A stretch of 64,000 bases of DNA. It comes from Erythrobacter dokdonensis DSW-74. GTDB lineage: Bacteria; Pseudomonadota; Alphaproteobacteria; Sphingomonadales; Sphingomonadaceae. The notes below the pieces were generated by a model that made no database searches, was not told where the DNA came from, and saw nothing but the letters and a program-made list of their open reading frames with translations. This document shows positions 15,260 through 24,093 of the stretch, piece by piece (position 1 is the stretch's first letter; the number at the start of each line of letters is the position of its first letter). Position numbers and translations under genes: made by a program. The stretch covers positions 1 through 64,000 of the forward strand of contig NZ_LZYB01000008.1 of assembly GCF_001677335.1 (NCBI RefSeq), written 5' to 3'.

Positions 15260-16435
15260 GTGCCAGATGCAATCACTTCCGGAGACGAAATAGGGATCGA
15301 ACCGGTCACCGACAAGCGCGGTCGCGTGGCCTTCGTCGATCTGGGACGGGCATTCTCCGCGCGGCTCGAGCACTGGGTTCCACAACTGCGTTCGGAACAG
15401 CTTGAACTGGTCGATCCGGCGAAGAATCCGTTCTTCGGGCATGGCCGGGCACAGTTCTTCATCGCGCACCGGGGGGGCAAGCCGGTAGGCCGCATCTCGG
15501 CCCATATCGATGAACTGGCGCTGGCGATGCCGGCAGAACAGGGTTTCGGACCCGGCACCGGCTTCTTCGGCTATTTCGATGCCGAGGACGAGCGCGTGGC
15601 AAGCGCCCTGCTGGCGGCGGCCGAGGCATGGCTCGCAGGCCAGGGCATGACCCGCGCGCTTGGCCCGATATCGCTGTCGATCTGGGAAGAACCGGGCCTG
15701 CTGGTCAAGGGGCAGGACCATGCGCCGATGATCATGATGGGCCACCACCCGGCGCATTATGCCGGCTGGATCGAGGCTGCGGGCTTCTCGACCGCCAAAC
15801 GGCTGTTCACCTACGAACTCGACATCAGTCACGATTTTCCGCCGCTGGTGCAGCGCATCGTCCAGTCGGGCCAGCGCAATGCGCGCATCAATGTCCGCCG
15901 AGTGGACAAGAGCCGCTGGGATTCCGAAGTCGAGATCGTGCTCTCGATCCTCAACGATGCCTGGTCGGACAACTGGGGCTTCGTGCCCTTCACTCCGGAA
16001 GAGGTCGCCTATGCGGGCAAGAAGCTGCGTCCGATCATCTTCGAGGAACTGAACATGATCGCCGAGGTTGAAGGGCGCCCGGTGGCCTTCATGCTCACCT
16101 TTCCCGACGTCAATGACGCGCTCTCCCAGATCAAGGGCAAGCTGTTCCCCTTCGGCTGGTTCCACATGCTGCGTTGGCTGAAGCAGCCCCGGCCGCGCGG
16201 CATGAGGGTGCCGCTGATGGGGGTGCTGAAGGAGCTGCACAATTCGCGCCTTGCCAGTCAGCTTGCCTTCATGATGATCAGCAAGATCCGCGAGGAAGCC
16301 CATGGCAAGTTCGGTGCGACCCGCGGCGAGATCGGCTGGATCCTCGAAGACAACCAGGGGATGGTGGCAATCGCCGATACAATCGAAAGCACCATCAACC
16401 GCGAATACGTGATTTACGAGAAGGACTTGGGGTAA
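15260..16435 (+). CDS. Double GNAT-fold protein (often annotated dATP pyrophosphohydrolase)
   Basis: A protein of about 391 aa typical of sphingomonads. The first conserved block begins with VTDKRGRVAFVDLGRAF and continues through HWVPQLRSEQLELV, NPFFGHG and GRISAHID. The second half has WGFVPFTPEEV, FEELNMIAEVEGRPVAFML and ARGEIGWIL-like ends. The two halves look like paired acetyltransferase folds, and the common pyrophosphohydrolase label has no support in the sequence. The start is uncertain: GTG 15260 has GGGA 8 nt upstream, while TTG 15197 lacks a ribosome site. The catalytic role is unknown. Confidence 0.6.
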   Translation: MPDAITSGDEIGIEPVTDKRGRVAFVDLGRAFSARLEHWVPQLRSEQLELVDPAKNPFFGHGRAQFFIAHRGGKPVGRISAHIDELALAMPAEQGFGPGTGFFGYFDAEDERVASALLAAAEAWLAGQGMTRALGPISLSIWEEPGLLVKGQDHAPMIMMGHHPAHYAGWIEAAGFSTAKRLFTYELDISHDFPPLVQRIVQSGQRNARINVRRVDKSRWDSEVEIVLSILNDAWSDNWGFVPFTPEEVAYAGKKLRPIIFEELNMIAEVEGRPVAFMLTFPDVNDALSQIKGKLFPFGWFHMLRWLKQPRPRGMRVPLMGVLKELHNSRLASQLAFMMISKIREEAHGKFGATRGEIGWILEDNQGMVAIADTIESTINREYVIYEKDLG

Positions 16436-16439
16436 GAAA

Positions 16440-16471
16440 AAAGGCCTCCACTCGGGAGAGTGGAGGCCTTT
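16440..16471 (+). terminator. Hairpin terminator after the double GNAT gene
   Basis: A 14-bp perfect stem AAAGGCCTCCACTC with its complement and a GGGA loop starts 5 bp after the stop at 16435. The stem has runs of A and T at both feet, so it can act in both directions. The T-run on the plus strand is short. Confidence 0.65.
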
Positions 16472-16644
16472 CGGGATCGTATCACCAGCCGCTTGGACGG
16501 GAGGGGGGTCTCGGCGGTGACAAGGCCTAAATGAGCGCCGCGGCATCCGGTTCCCGGAGTGCAAAATTTTTTTTCAATATTTCTTGCGTGCCCTGAAACA
16601 GCCTGTCCGGCGGCACTCTTGCAAGACAGGCGACGCGCCGCGCC

Positions 16645-16670
16645 GGAACCGCTAGCCTTGCGAATCGCTT
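16645..16670 (+). promoter_or_regulatory. Candidate EcfG-type promoter of phyR
   Basis: GGAAC at 16645-16649 followed after 16 bp by CGCTT, 47 bp before the phyR start. The EcfG consensus in alphaproteobacteria is GGAAC-N16-17-CGTT. The -35 matches perfectly and the -10 has one difference. Autocontrol of phyR by EcfG is common in this order. Confidence 0.5.
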
Positions 16671-16716
16671 ATCCAATCGCAGATGTGATGCTGCCTCTTT
16701 TCAGCGGAGCCGACCA

Positions 16717-17511
16717 ATGTCTCTCGGAAACCAGATCGCCACACACCTGCCCTATCTCAGGCGCTATGCCCGCGCGTTGACCGGCTCGCAGGAAGCAGGC
16801 GATGCGCTGGTGCGCACCATGCTTGAGAAAGTGCTGTCCGATCCGTCGGGCGCGGCGGCGCTGGCGGGCGGGCGTGTGCCGCTCTACCGCACCTTCAGCC
16901 GGGTCTGGGCAGATGCGCAGCCCGAAGACAAGGGCGCAAGCGTCAGCGGGGGCGAACACGAAGCCGGGGCCCAGCTGCGGTTGGGCGCGATAACCCCGCC
17001 GGGGCGCCAGGCTCTCCTGTTGACGACGCTGGAGGATTTCACTCTCGCCGAAGCTGCTGCCATCCTCGAACGAGACGTGGTCGAGGTCGAACAACTCGTC
17101 GCCGATGCGGTGGCCGGGATCGAGCGCGAGCAGAAGACCTCGGTTCTCGTGATCGAGGACGAGCCCCTCATCGCGATGCAGCTTGAAGACCTTGTCGCCG
17201 GGCTGGGTCACACGATCAGCGCGACCGCCGCGACCCGGACCCAGGCGCGCGAGGCGGTGGCCGAGCGTATGCCGGGGCTGGTACTGGCCGATATCCAGCT
17301 TGCCGACGGTTCATCGGGTCTTGATGCGGTCGAGGATATCCTCTCGCTCGGCAGCGTGCCGGTGATCTTCATCACCGCCTATCCCGAACGCTTGCTGACG
17401 GGCGACCGGCCAGAGCCGACTTATCTGGTGACCAAGCCGTTCCAGGAAGCGACCGTGCGCGCCGCCATCAGCCAGGCGCTGTTCTTCCGATCGAGCCAGC
17501 CTTTGGGCTAG
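16717..17511 (+). CDS. phyR: General stress anti-anti-sigma response regulator PhyR
   Basis: A 264-aa response regulator. Residues 1-120 form a sigma-factor-like domain without DNA-binding function (LPYLRRYARALTGSQEAGDA, ALLLTTLEDFTLAEAAAIL). Residues 140-260 are the receiver domain (VLVIEDEPLIAMQL) with the phosphoacceptor aspartate at 192 in LVLADIQLADG and the conserved lysine in YLVTKPFQ. When phosphorylated, PhyR binds NepR and frees EcfG. It faces the kinase gene tail to tail with a 10-bp gap. Length and aspartate position match the well-known Caulobacter and Sphingomonas proteins. Confidence 0.95.
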   Translation: MSLGNQIATHLPYLRRYARALTGSQEAGDALVRTMLEKVLSDPSGAAALAGGRVPLYRTFSRVWADAQPEDKGASVSGGEHEAGAQLRLGAITPPGRQALLLTTLEDFTLAEAAAILERDVVEVEQLVADAVAGIEREQKTSVLVIEDEPLIAMQLEDLVAGLGHTISATAATRTQAREAVAERMPGLVLADIQLADGSSGLDAVEDILSLGSVPVIFITAYPERLLTGDRPEPTYLVTKPFQEATVRAAISQALFFRSSQPLG

Positions 17512-17521
17512 GGGTCCTGCG

Positions 17522-19243
17522 CTAGCCGCCTTCCCTGATCCGGAAATCAGCCGGTCGCCGGATCGGGACGCGCATAACGCAGACGACGCCCTCGGGCCGG
17601 AAATCGAGCGCGACGGGCTGGCGCAACTCGTGGGCGACCACCTTTTCGATCAGCTCGGTGCCGAAGCCGCGGCGGCGTTCCCGGGCCACGGGAGGTCCGC
17701 CGGTTTCGCGCCATTCGACCTCGGCAAGATTGTCGCCCAGCATCTGCCAGCGAATGGTTACCCGCCCTTCGGCGACGCTCAGAGCGCCGTATTTGGCCGC
17801 ATTGGTCGCCAGTTCGTGCACTGCAAGTCCGAAGGACAGCGCATCATTGGGCGCCAGTTCCAGCGGTGGTCCGTCAAGCAGGATCGCATCGTCGATGGCG
17901 AGCCGGAAATGCTGCAATTCGGCCTCGATTACCGACCGGATCGGGGTGGTGCCCCAGTCGGTCACGGTGAGCAGGTCGTGCGTGGCGGATAGCGCGCGGA
18001 TGCGGCCCTCGAGACTGTCTGCGAATTCATCGAGATCGCGCGTGCGCCGCCGGGTGAGCGAAAGAATCGAGAGCACGTTGGCGAGAGTGTTCTTGACCCG
18101 GTGATTGAGTTCGCGGGTCAATGAATTGCGGATCGAGTTCTGTTCTTCGAAGAAGGTGAGCCGTGCCTGATCCTCGTAGGCCTGCTGGGTCAGCAGCCGG
18201 GCGAGCAGCATCAGCAGGCTGGCGAGCGCGAGGCCGAACAGCAGCGTCACCATCGACAGCGGCGCCAGCATCCGTGCATTGGCGGATTCGACCACCAGCA
18301 GCAGCTTGCGGTTGGCGATGGTGACCTGCTCCTCCACCCGCTCGCTGGCGGCATCGCTGATCGAATGAGCGACCAGCAGGTGTCCGGTGCTCGCCTCGCC
18401 ATCGTAAAGGCGCACGCCGAAATCGGCCGGCACCCGGCTGACCATCGCCGCATCGAGGAATTCGCCGGCACGGAACGGTGTGTAGACAAAGCCGATCAGC
18501 CGCCGGTCGTCCTCGCCGAAGGTGCGGAACACGGGCATGTAGATAGCGAAGGCCGGCAGGTTGCCCGATTGCTCCTGCTCCAGAACGATGCGGCCCGAGG
18601 CGGTCGGGCGGCGGGCGAGTTCGGCCTCGGCCATGGCGGCGGCGCGGGCCGGATCGGAATACATGTCATAGCCGAGCGCGCGGCGGTTGCGCTCACTGGT
18701 CGGGGCAAACATCGTTACCGGCGCGATCCGGCCGGTGGTGGCGACGGGCTTGGGATAGATATCGGGGAAACCGGGCTGGCGCGCACGCGTCTGCGCCATG
18801 AACGCGGGCAGGTCAGCGGTCTCAATCACCGGCAGCCAGCCGATCCCCTCAGCCCCCGGATAATCCATGTCGAGCCTCAGCGCGCGCACGAAATTGTCGA
18901 AGGTCTGGGGGCTGACATCGGCGCTCGAGGCGAAGAGCGCCGCGCCCGAGCGCAGGTAGGAGGAAAAGCTGTTGCTCGATCGGTCGAGCGCGGCGGCCAC
19001 ACCTTGCGCATATTCGCGCATCACCGCGCGTTCGCGAGCGCGGGCATTGCTTTCGATCGCGAAGACGCTCAGCGCGGTAATGGCGGCGATCGCGATGAAG
19101 ATTACCAGCGGGATAGCGCGCGGATAGAGCACCAGCCAGCGCCGCGCACGGCCGCCCGCAGGGGTGGCGACGGGATCGCGATCGGGCAGGAGCGGAACGC
19201 TATCGATCGGGCATGATCCTCTATTGACGGCGGACAGGGGCAT
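17522..19243 (-). CDS. Membrane HWE/HisKA_2 sensor kinase with CHASE domain (PhyP/PhyK-like)
   Basis: A protein of about 573 aa. A membrane helix at about residues 35-55 (AIPLVIFIAIAAITALSV) leads into a periplasmic CHASE-like domain (ERAVMREYAQGVAAALDRSS, YPGAEGIGWLPVIE). A second helix follows (LSMVTLLFGLALASLLMLLA), then the HisKA_2 box RELNHRVKNTLANVLSILSL with the phospho-histidine, and an ATPase domain with HELATNAAKYGALS. Such kinases, beside phyR and nepR-ecfG, feed the general stress response. In sphingomonads the neighbouring PhyP can act as a phosphatase of PhyR. The start is uncertain: ATG 19243 has no ribosome site, and ATG 19273 or TTG 19291 would overlap the EcfG promoter. Confidence 0.85.
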   Translation of the reverse strand: MPLSAVNRGSCPIDSVPLLPDRDPVATPAGGRARRWLVLYPRAIPLVIFIAIAAITALSVFAIESNARARERAVMREYAQGVAAALDRSSNSFSSYLRSGAALFASSADVSPQTFDNFVRALRLDMDYPGAEGIGWLPVIETADLPAFMAQTRARQPGFPDIYPKPVATTGRIAPVTMFAPTSERNRRALGYDMYSDPARAAAMAEAELARRPTASGRIVLEQEQSGNLPAFAIYMPVFRTFGEDDRRLIGFVYTPFRAGEFLDAAMVSRVPADFGVRLYDGEASTGHLLVAHSISDAASERVEEQVTIANRKLLLVVESANARMLAPLSMVTLLFGLALASLLMLLARLLTQQAYEDQARLTFFEEQNSIRNSLTRELNHRVKNTLANVLSILSLTRRRTRDLDEFADSLEGRIRALSATHDLLTVTDWGTTPIRSVIEAELQHFRLAIDDAILLDGPPLELAPNDALSFGLAVHELATNAAKYGALSVAEGRVTIRWQMLGDNLAEVEWRETGGPPVARERRRGFGTELIEKVVAHELRQPVALDFRPEGVVCVMRVPIRRPADFRIREGG

Positions 19244-19252
19244 GACCGCGAC

Positions 19253-19277
19253 GGAACCAAATATATGGCGCATCGTT
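19253..19277. promoter_or_regulatory. Bidirectional EcfG promoter between kinase and nepR-ecfG
   Basis: On the plus strand GGAAC (19253-19257), 16 bp, CGTT (19274-19277) is a perfect EcfG promoter for nepR-ecfG. The same DNA read on the minus strand gives GGAAC, 16 bp, GGTT, one base from consensus, pointing at the kinase gene. The outer hexamers are complementary (GGAAC...GTTCC), so one element could serve both directions. If the minus promoter works and ATG 19243 is used, the kinase message would be nearly leaderless. Confidence 0.75.
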
Positions 19278-19401
19278 CCCGAACAGTCCAAGCACGTTTA
19301 TGCAAAGACCTTTGCGGCGGCCTGTGCTATGCCCTGCCCGAACCGGCACGTGCCGCCGTCAGACCCATGTCGCGCCGGGATCAGGAACAACGACAAGCAC
19401 C

Positions 19402-19626
19402 ATGGCTTCAGACCGCAAACCGCCCCCAGCCACCCCCGGCCCGCCCCAGCGCGCGCCGGAATGGGCCGATGGTCTCAAGCAGCTTTACGATTCGGTGGTC
19501 GAGGAAGACCTGCCCGACAGTTTCAAGGATCTGCTGGCCCGGCTCGACGAGATCGAACCCAAGCGTGCGCCCGGGCAGGGCGGCGGCGGTTCGCCTTCCC
19601 CGGATGACCGGGGAGCGCGTCCGTGA
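19402..19626 (+). CDS. nepR: Anti-sigma factor NepR
   Basis: A 74-aa protein with the NepR core at residues about 20-58: EWADGLKQLYDSVVEEDLPD followed by SFKDLLARLDEIE. NepR holds EcfG inactive until phosphorylated PhyR takes it away. The tails on both sides are Pro/Gly-rich and disordered. The ATG at 19402 gives the standard length, with 125 bp of leader after the EcfG promoter. The stop overlaps the GTG start of ecfG (GTGA), so anti-sigma and sigma are translated together. Confidence 0.9.
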   Translation: MASDRKPPPATPGPPQRAPEWADGLKQLYDSVVEEDLPDSFKDLLARLDEIEPKRAPGQGGGGSPSPDDRGARP

Positions 19627-20246
19627 GCGACAGCGATCCGGGCGACAGCCCCCGTTCGGCCCGCGACAAGGCTGATTTCAAGCGCGAGCTGACGCAGGTC
19701 GTCCCGCACCTTCGCGCCTTCGCGCGCGGCCTGTGCGGGCGCCCCGACATGGCCGATGATCTGGTGCAGGAGACGCTGCTCAAGGCCTGGGCCGCGCAGG
19801 AGCGCTTCGAGCCCGGCACCTCGATGCGCGCATGGACCTTCGTGATCCTGCGCAATGCCTATCTGACCGACATGCGCCGCAACCGCTTCCGCGGCGAATA
19901 TGACGAAGGCGTGGCCGAACGCATCCTGACCGCGCCTGCCGGACAGGAAGAACCGATCCACCTGTCCGATCTTCATCGCGCGCTGCTTACCCTCCAGCCC
20001 GAACGGCGCGAGGCGCTGCTGCTGGTGGGAGCAGGCGGATTTTCCTACGAGGAAGCTGCCGAGATCTGCGGCTGCGCGGTCGGCACGATCAAGAGCCGCG
20101 TGGGCCGTGCCCGCGCGGCGCTGACGGAAATGCTGGCGAACGGCAACATCCCGCGCCGCTCGACCGAGGATGACGCCGCCCACCGCGCGATCCTCGAGGA
20201 GCTTGACGAAGTGGCCGCAGGCAATCTTTCCAGCACGCGCGGCTGA
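19623..20246 (+). CDS. ecfG: General stress ECF sigma factor EcfG
   Basis: A 207-aa ECF15-type sigma factor. Region 2 is visible as LRAFARGLCGRPDMADDLVQ and ETLLKAW, then FVILRNAYLTDMRRNRFRGE. Region 4 is LLTLQPERREALLLVGAGGF followed by SYEEAAEICGCAVGTIKSRV. A C-terminal tail of about 35 residues follows. It directs RNA polymerase to GGAAC-N16-17-CGTT promoters such as the one upstream of its own operon. The GTG start overlaps the nepR stop. The gene ends in a bidirectional terminator shared with sodB. Confidence 0.94.
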   Translation: MSDSDPGDSPRSARDKADFKRELTQVVPHLRAFARGLCGRPDMADDLVQETLLKAWAAQERFEPGTSMRAWTFVILRNAYLTDMRRNRFRGEYDEGVAERILTAPAGQEEPIHLSDLHRALLTLQPERREALLLVGAGGFSYEEAAEICGCAVGTIKSRVGRARAALTEMLANGNIPRRSTEDDAAHRAILEELDEVAAGNLSSTRG

Positions 20247-20255
20247 CCAAAGCAA

Positions 20256-20285
20256 AAGGCCCGGAGCAGCGCTGCCCCGGGCCTT
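20256..20285. terminator. Bidirectional terminator between ecfG and sodB
   Basis: AAGGCCCGG (20256-20264) pairs with CCGGGCCTT (20277-20285). The loop contains a second small dyad GCAGCGCTGC. It lies between two convergent genes. T-runs are short, so strength is uncertain. Confidence 0.6.
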
Positions 20286-20312
20286 CTGCAGTCCCGAAAC
20301 CAGGCTTCGGAC

Positions 20313-20921
20313 TTAGGCGTAGGTCCAGACCGTCCCGCGAGCGAGGTTCTCGGACGCGAAGGCGAGGTTGAGCTTCCCCTCGACTACGGCATCAAGATAG
20401 GCGGGGCGCTTGTTCTGGTGGTCAAGGTAATAGGCGTGCTCCCACACGTCGAGCACCAGCAGCGGATTGAAGCCGCTGTCGGCCAGCGTGTCGGCATCGT
20501 GGGTTTCCTCGATCGAGAGCTTGCCGTCCTTTTCAGCCAGCCACACCCAGCCGGAGGCGAAGTGGCCCGTGCCGCGGTCCTTCAGCTGCTGCTTGAGGTT
20601 GTCGAGCGAGCCGAACGCCTCATCGATCTTGGCGGCAAGGTCGGCCGAAGGCGCGGTCGAAGCCGGGGCCATCGAGTGCCAGTAGAAGGCATGGTTCCAG
20701 GTCTGGGCCGAATTGTTGAACAGCCCCTGGTTGGTTCCGCGCGAGGCGGCGATGATCGCTTCGAGAGAGGCGTCCGCGTGCGGGGTGCCTTCGATCGCCG
20801 CGTTCATCTTGTCGACATAGGTCTGGTGATGCTTGCCGTGGTGGAACGACAGGGTCTCGGCCGAAATGGCAGGCGCGAGCGCTTCAGCGGGATAGGGCAG
20901 GGGGGAAAGTGCGAAAGCCAT
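20313..20921 (-). CDS. sodB: Iron superoxide dismutase
   Basis: A 202-aa Fe/Mn-type superoxide dismutase. The metal ligands are in SFHHGKHHQTYVDKMN (first His), WNHAFYWHSM (second His) and LDVWEHAYYLDHQNKRPAYL (Asp and last His). The FWxSM-type segment reads FYWHSM, and AQTWNHAFYW supports the iron form. There is no signal peptide, so it is cytoplasmic. The ATG at 20921 (MAFALSPLPYP) is the family start. An earlier in-frame ATG adds nine residues. Confidence 0.93.
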   Translation of the reverse strand: MAFALSPLPYPAEALAPAISAETLSFHHGKHHQTYVDKMNAAIEGTPHADASLEAIIAASRGTNQGLFNNSAQTWNHAFYWHSMAPASTAPSADLAAKIDEAFGSLDNLKQQLKDRGTGHFASGWVWLAEKDGKLSIEETHDADTLADSGFNPLLVLDVWEHAYYLDHQNKRPAYLDAVVEGKLNLAFASENLARGTVWTYA

Positions 20922-20997
20922 GGTGTCCTCCGTAGGCTTGGGTGTCAAAACGGGTCGTCTGCAACATCAACGCAGATAGGGGCGAAGGGTTGCAGCT

Positions 20998-22254
20998 TCA
21001 CGACGAGCCACTAGCGCGGCGCGACGAACGGTCAACCGCGCTTGTGACAGCCACGTTCATTGTGACATTGGCCAGCGTGCGCATCAGGTCGGGCAGCATC
21101 TCGACCGCGACCAGCAGCGCGAGCGGCTCGATCGGGACGCCCATGGCAAGCGCGATCGGGCCGATCGAGACGACGAAGCTGATCGAGCCGGGCAGGCTCA
21201 CCGACCCGACGCTGATCACCAATGCCACGAGGATCCCGATGATCGCCACGCCAGGGGTAATCTCCACTCCCGCCAGCGCCGCAACATAGAGCGCGACCGC
21301 AAGGTTCATCGCCGGGCTGGTGGCGCGGAAAATCGCCACCGACAGCGGCAACACGAACTCCGCCGTGCTGGCGCGCAGGCCGAGCCGGCTGGCACTGTCG
21401 AGCATGGCGGGCAGGCTGGCGAGCGAGCTCTGGGTCGAAAGCGCCACTGCCTGCGCGGGCAGCACGGCAGCGGCAAAGCGCCACGGCGGGATCCCGCCCA
21501 GCACGCCCGCTACCACGTAGCCCAGCAGCAGCACGATGGCGCCCATCGCCGAGACCGCCAGAATATAGTGGCCAAGCGCAGCAAAGGCCCCGCCGCCGCT
21601 TTTTAGGCCCACCCCGAAGGCCAGCCCCAGCACGCCGACGGGCGCTGCGCGCAGCACCCAGCCGATAATCACCAGCATCGCATTGGCGAGCGCATGGAAG
21701 AAGGCCAGCAGCCGCTCGCCCTGATCGGCGGGCAGGCGGGTGAGGGCAATGGCGAACAGCGCGAAGAAGATCGTCAGCGGCAGCATCGCGGTTTCGGCGG
21801 CGGCGGCGATGATATTGGGCGCGATCATTCCGCCGAGGAAGTCGAGGATGCCGGGCACCTCGCCGGTCTGCTCGGGCACCTCGGCCAGAAACGCGCTGGC
21901 GCTTGGCGGTATCGGGAACGCCTCCAGCAGCAGCGGCATGGCGATCATGGTCGCGGTCCCGCTGGTCACCAGCGCGCCCGCTACCAGCGCGAGAAAGACC
22001 CGCGCCACGCGCCCGGCGCGCGCGGCGGCGACCATCTGGGCAAGCCCCAGCACCAGCAGCGCGGCGACCAGCGGGATGATCGTCATCTGCAAGGCGCGCA
22101 GCCAAAGGCTGCCGACCAGCCGCGCCACCTGCTCGATCCAGCCCGGCAACCCGGTGCCTGCCGCTGTCATGCCCAGCACAAGACCGCCCACCAGCGCTCC
22201 GAAAGTCAGCGCGACGGGCAACCGGATCGTCACCAGCGGATATTGGCGCTCCAT
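20998..22254 (-). CDS. Cation:dicarboxylate (SDF family) symporter
   Basis: A 418-aa inner-membrane transporter of the DAACS/SDF family (GltP/DctA-like). Visible are many hydrophobic helices, the re-entrant-loop serines in [15 protein letters not shown], the [19 protein letters not shown] segment (equivalent to the NxDG helix but changed) and [20 protein letters not shown]. The asparagine-rich substrate motif of classical glutamate or C4-dicarboxylate carriers is not conserved, so the substrate is open. The ATG at 22254 (MERQYPL) gives the normal length. It is distinct from the DctA copy at 38093-39481. Confidence 0.8.
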   Translation of the reverse strand: MERQYPLVTIRLPVALTFGALVGGLVLGMTAAGTGLPGWIEQVARLVGSLWLRALQMTIIPLVAALLVLGLAQMVAAARAGRVARVFLALVAGALVTSGTATMIAMPLLLEAFPIPPSASAFLAEVPEQTGEVPGILDFLGGMIAPNIIAAAAETAMLPLTIFFALFAIALTRLPADQGERLLAFFHALANAMLVIIGWVLRAAPVGVLGLAFGVGLKSGGGAFAALGHYILAVSAMGAIVLLLGYVVAGVLGGIPPWRFAAAVLPAQAVALSTQSSLASLPAMLDSASRLGLRASTAEFVLPLSVAIFRATSPAMNLAVALYVAALAGVEITPGVAIIGILVALVISVGSVSLPGSISFVVSIGPIALAMGVPIEPLALLVAVEMLPDLMRTLANVTMNVAVTSAVDRSSRRASGSS

Positions 22255-22379
22255 CGCGGGCGCGGCATCGTCCTGCAGCAAAATCCTGTCCTTCGACGGG
22301 CAACGTGCCCTTCCCTTTGCGCGATAACCGCGCCAGAAGCGCGAGACAATCATGCCAGCAGGACAGGGCAGGGGAATTG

Positions 22380-23717
22380 ATGGCCAGAAAGCTGTTCGGA
22401 ACCGACGGGATCAGGGGGCGCACCAATGACGGGGTGATGACCGCGGCGACCGCCATGAAGGTCGGACAGGCGGCTGGACGCCACTTCGTGCGCGGCGGCC
22501 ACCGTCACCGCGTGGTGATCGGCAAGGACACGCGACTGTCGGGCTACATGATGGAAAGCGCACTGGTGGCGGGCTTTACCAGCGTCGGGATCGACGTGAT
22601 CATGACGGGGCCGCTCCCCACCCCGGCCATTGCCCTGCTCACCCGCGAAATGCGCGCGGATCTGGGCGTGATGATATCGGCCAGCCACAACCTGTTTGCC
22701 GACAATGGCATCAAGCTGTTCGGCCCCGACGGTTTCAAGCTGTCGGATGCGGCCGAGGCCGAGATCGAGCGCCTGATGGAGACCGAGATCCCGCTCGCAC
22801 CGCCCGAACGGATCGGTCGCGCACGCAGGATCGAGGATGCGCGCGGGCGCTATATCCATGCGGTCAAGCAATCTGTGGCGACCGAGATCCGGTTTGACGG
22901 GCTGAAGGTGGTGGTCGATTGCGCCAACGGTGCGGCCTACCAGGTCGCCCCTTCGGCCATCTGGGAACTGGGTGCCGACGTAGTGACACTGGGCGTTACC
23001 CCCAACGGCACGAACATTAATGACGGTGTCGGCTCGACCGCGATCGCGGCGCTGCAGGCCAAGGTGGTCGAAGAGGGCGCCGATATCGGTATCGCGCTCG
23101 ACGGCGATGCTGACCGGCTGATCGTGGTGGACGAAAAGGGCCGGGCGGTGGACGGCGACCAGATCATGGCCCTGATCGCCACCCGGATGCAGGAGCGCGG
23201 GTCGTTGCGCGGTGGCGGGATCGTGGCGACGGTGATGAGCAATCTCGGGCTCGAACGCTATCTTGCCGGGCTGGGCCTTGATCTGGTGCGCACCAAGGTC
23301 GGGGATCGCTATGTGCTCGAGGCGATGAAGGCCGGCGGATATAATGTCGGCGGTGAACAGTCGGGCCACATGATCCTGCTCGATTACGCCACCACCGGCG
23401 ATGGCACGGTCGCGGCGCTGCGGGTGCTGGCCAGTCTGGTGCGGTCAGGCAAGAAGGCGAGCGAGTTGCTGCACGTGTTCGATCCGGTCCCGCAGCTTCT
23501 GAAGAACGTGCGTTACGAAGGCGGCCAGCCGCTTGAAAACGAGGGCGTGAAGACAGTGATCGCCGCGGCCGAGGCGGAGCTGGCAGGCAAGGGCCGGCTC
23601 GTGATCCGGCCCTCGGGCACCGAACCGGTGATCCGCGTCATGGCCGAGGGCGATGACCAGGCGCAGGTCGAAAGGGTGGTCGACACCATCTGCGAAGCCG
23701 TGCACGCAGCAGTATAG
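22380..23717 (+). CDS. glmM: Phosphoglucosamine mutase GlmM
   Basis: A 445-aa phosphohexomutase that converts glucosamine-6-phosphate to glucosamine-1-phosphate on the way to UDP-GlcNAc, needed for peptidoglycan and LPS. The N-terminus is [15 protein letters not shown]. The phosphoserine is Ser102 in [15 protein letters not shown], the metal loop is [16 protein letters not shown], the sugar loop is [13 protein letters not shown], and the phosphate loop is [20 protein letters not shown] lies 5 nt before the ATG. The GTG-less start and full length leave no doubt about family. Confidence 0.95.
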   Translation: MARKLFGTDGIRGRTNDGVMTAATAMKVGQAAGRHFVRGGHRHRVVIGKDTRLSGYMMESALVAGFTSVGIDVIMTGPLPTPAIALLTREMRADLGVMISASHNLFADNGIKLFGPDGFKLSDAAEAEIERLMETEIPLAPPERIGRARRIEDARGRYIHAVKQSVATEIRFDGLKVVVDCANGAAYQVAPSAIWELGADVVTLGVTPNGTNINDGVGSTAIAALQAKVVEEGADIGIALDGDADRLIVVDEKGRAVDGDQIMALIATRMQERGSLRGGGIVATVMSNLGLERYLAGLGLDLVRTKVGDRYVLEAMKAGGYNVGGEQSGHMILLDYATTGDGTVAALRVLASLVRSGKKASELLHVFDPVPQLLKNVRYEGGQPLENEGVKTVIAAAEAELAGKGRLVIRPSGTEPVIRVMAEGDDQAQVERVVDTICEAVHAAV

Positions 23718-23728
23718 GAGGACACACA

Positions 23729-23953
23729 ATGCTCGAGATGCGACCCGACTGCGAGACCTGCGGTGCGGATCTCCCAGCCGAAGCCCCCGGTGCCTTCATC
23801 TGTTCGTTCGAATGCACCTTCTGCGCCGAATGCGCCGAGGATCTCGACGATCGCTGCCCCAATTGCGGCGGCGAGCTGATGGATCGTCCGACGCGGGCCA
23901 AGGCGCTCCATGCAAAGTTCCCGCCCAGCTCGCAGCGCAAGTTCAAGGGCTGA
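23729..23953 (+). CDS. DUF1272 zinc-ribbon-like protein
   Basis: A 74-aa protein with eight cysteines arranged as CETCGADL, CSFECTFCAECAED and CPNCGGELMDRPTR. This is the DUF1272 family, which looks like a small metal-binding ribbon. The function is unknown. It has a good ribosome site (AGGAGG) and begins 11 bp after glmM, so it is probably co-transcribed with it. Confidence 0.85.
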   Translation: MLEMRPDCETCGADLPAEAPGAFICSFECTFCAECAEDLDDRCPNCGGELMDRPTRAKALHAKFPPSSQRKFKG

Positions 23954-24093
23954 GCGCGACGGGTCCTATCGCCATCTGCCTTCGCGCTCCGTGCTTGTCG
24001 ATCCGCAGACCAGACGGCATGCCGGCCGAACGTGAATAGCGATGGGTTTCGCCGGTCTTGCAATCGCGCGCCGGGGCGGCGAAACGGTCGCGG

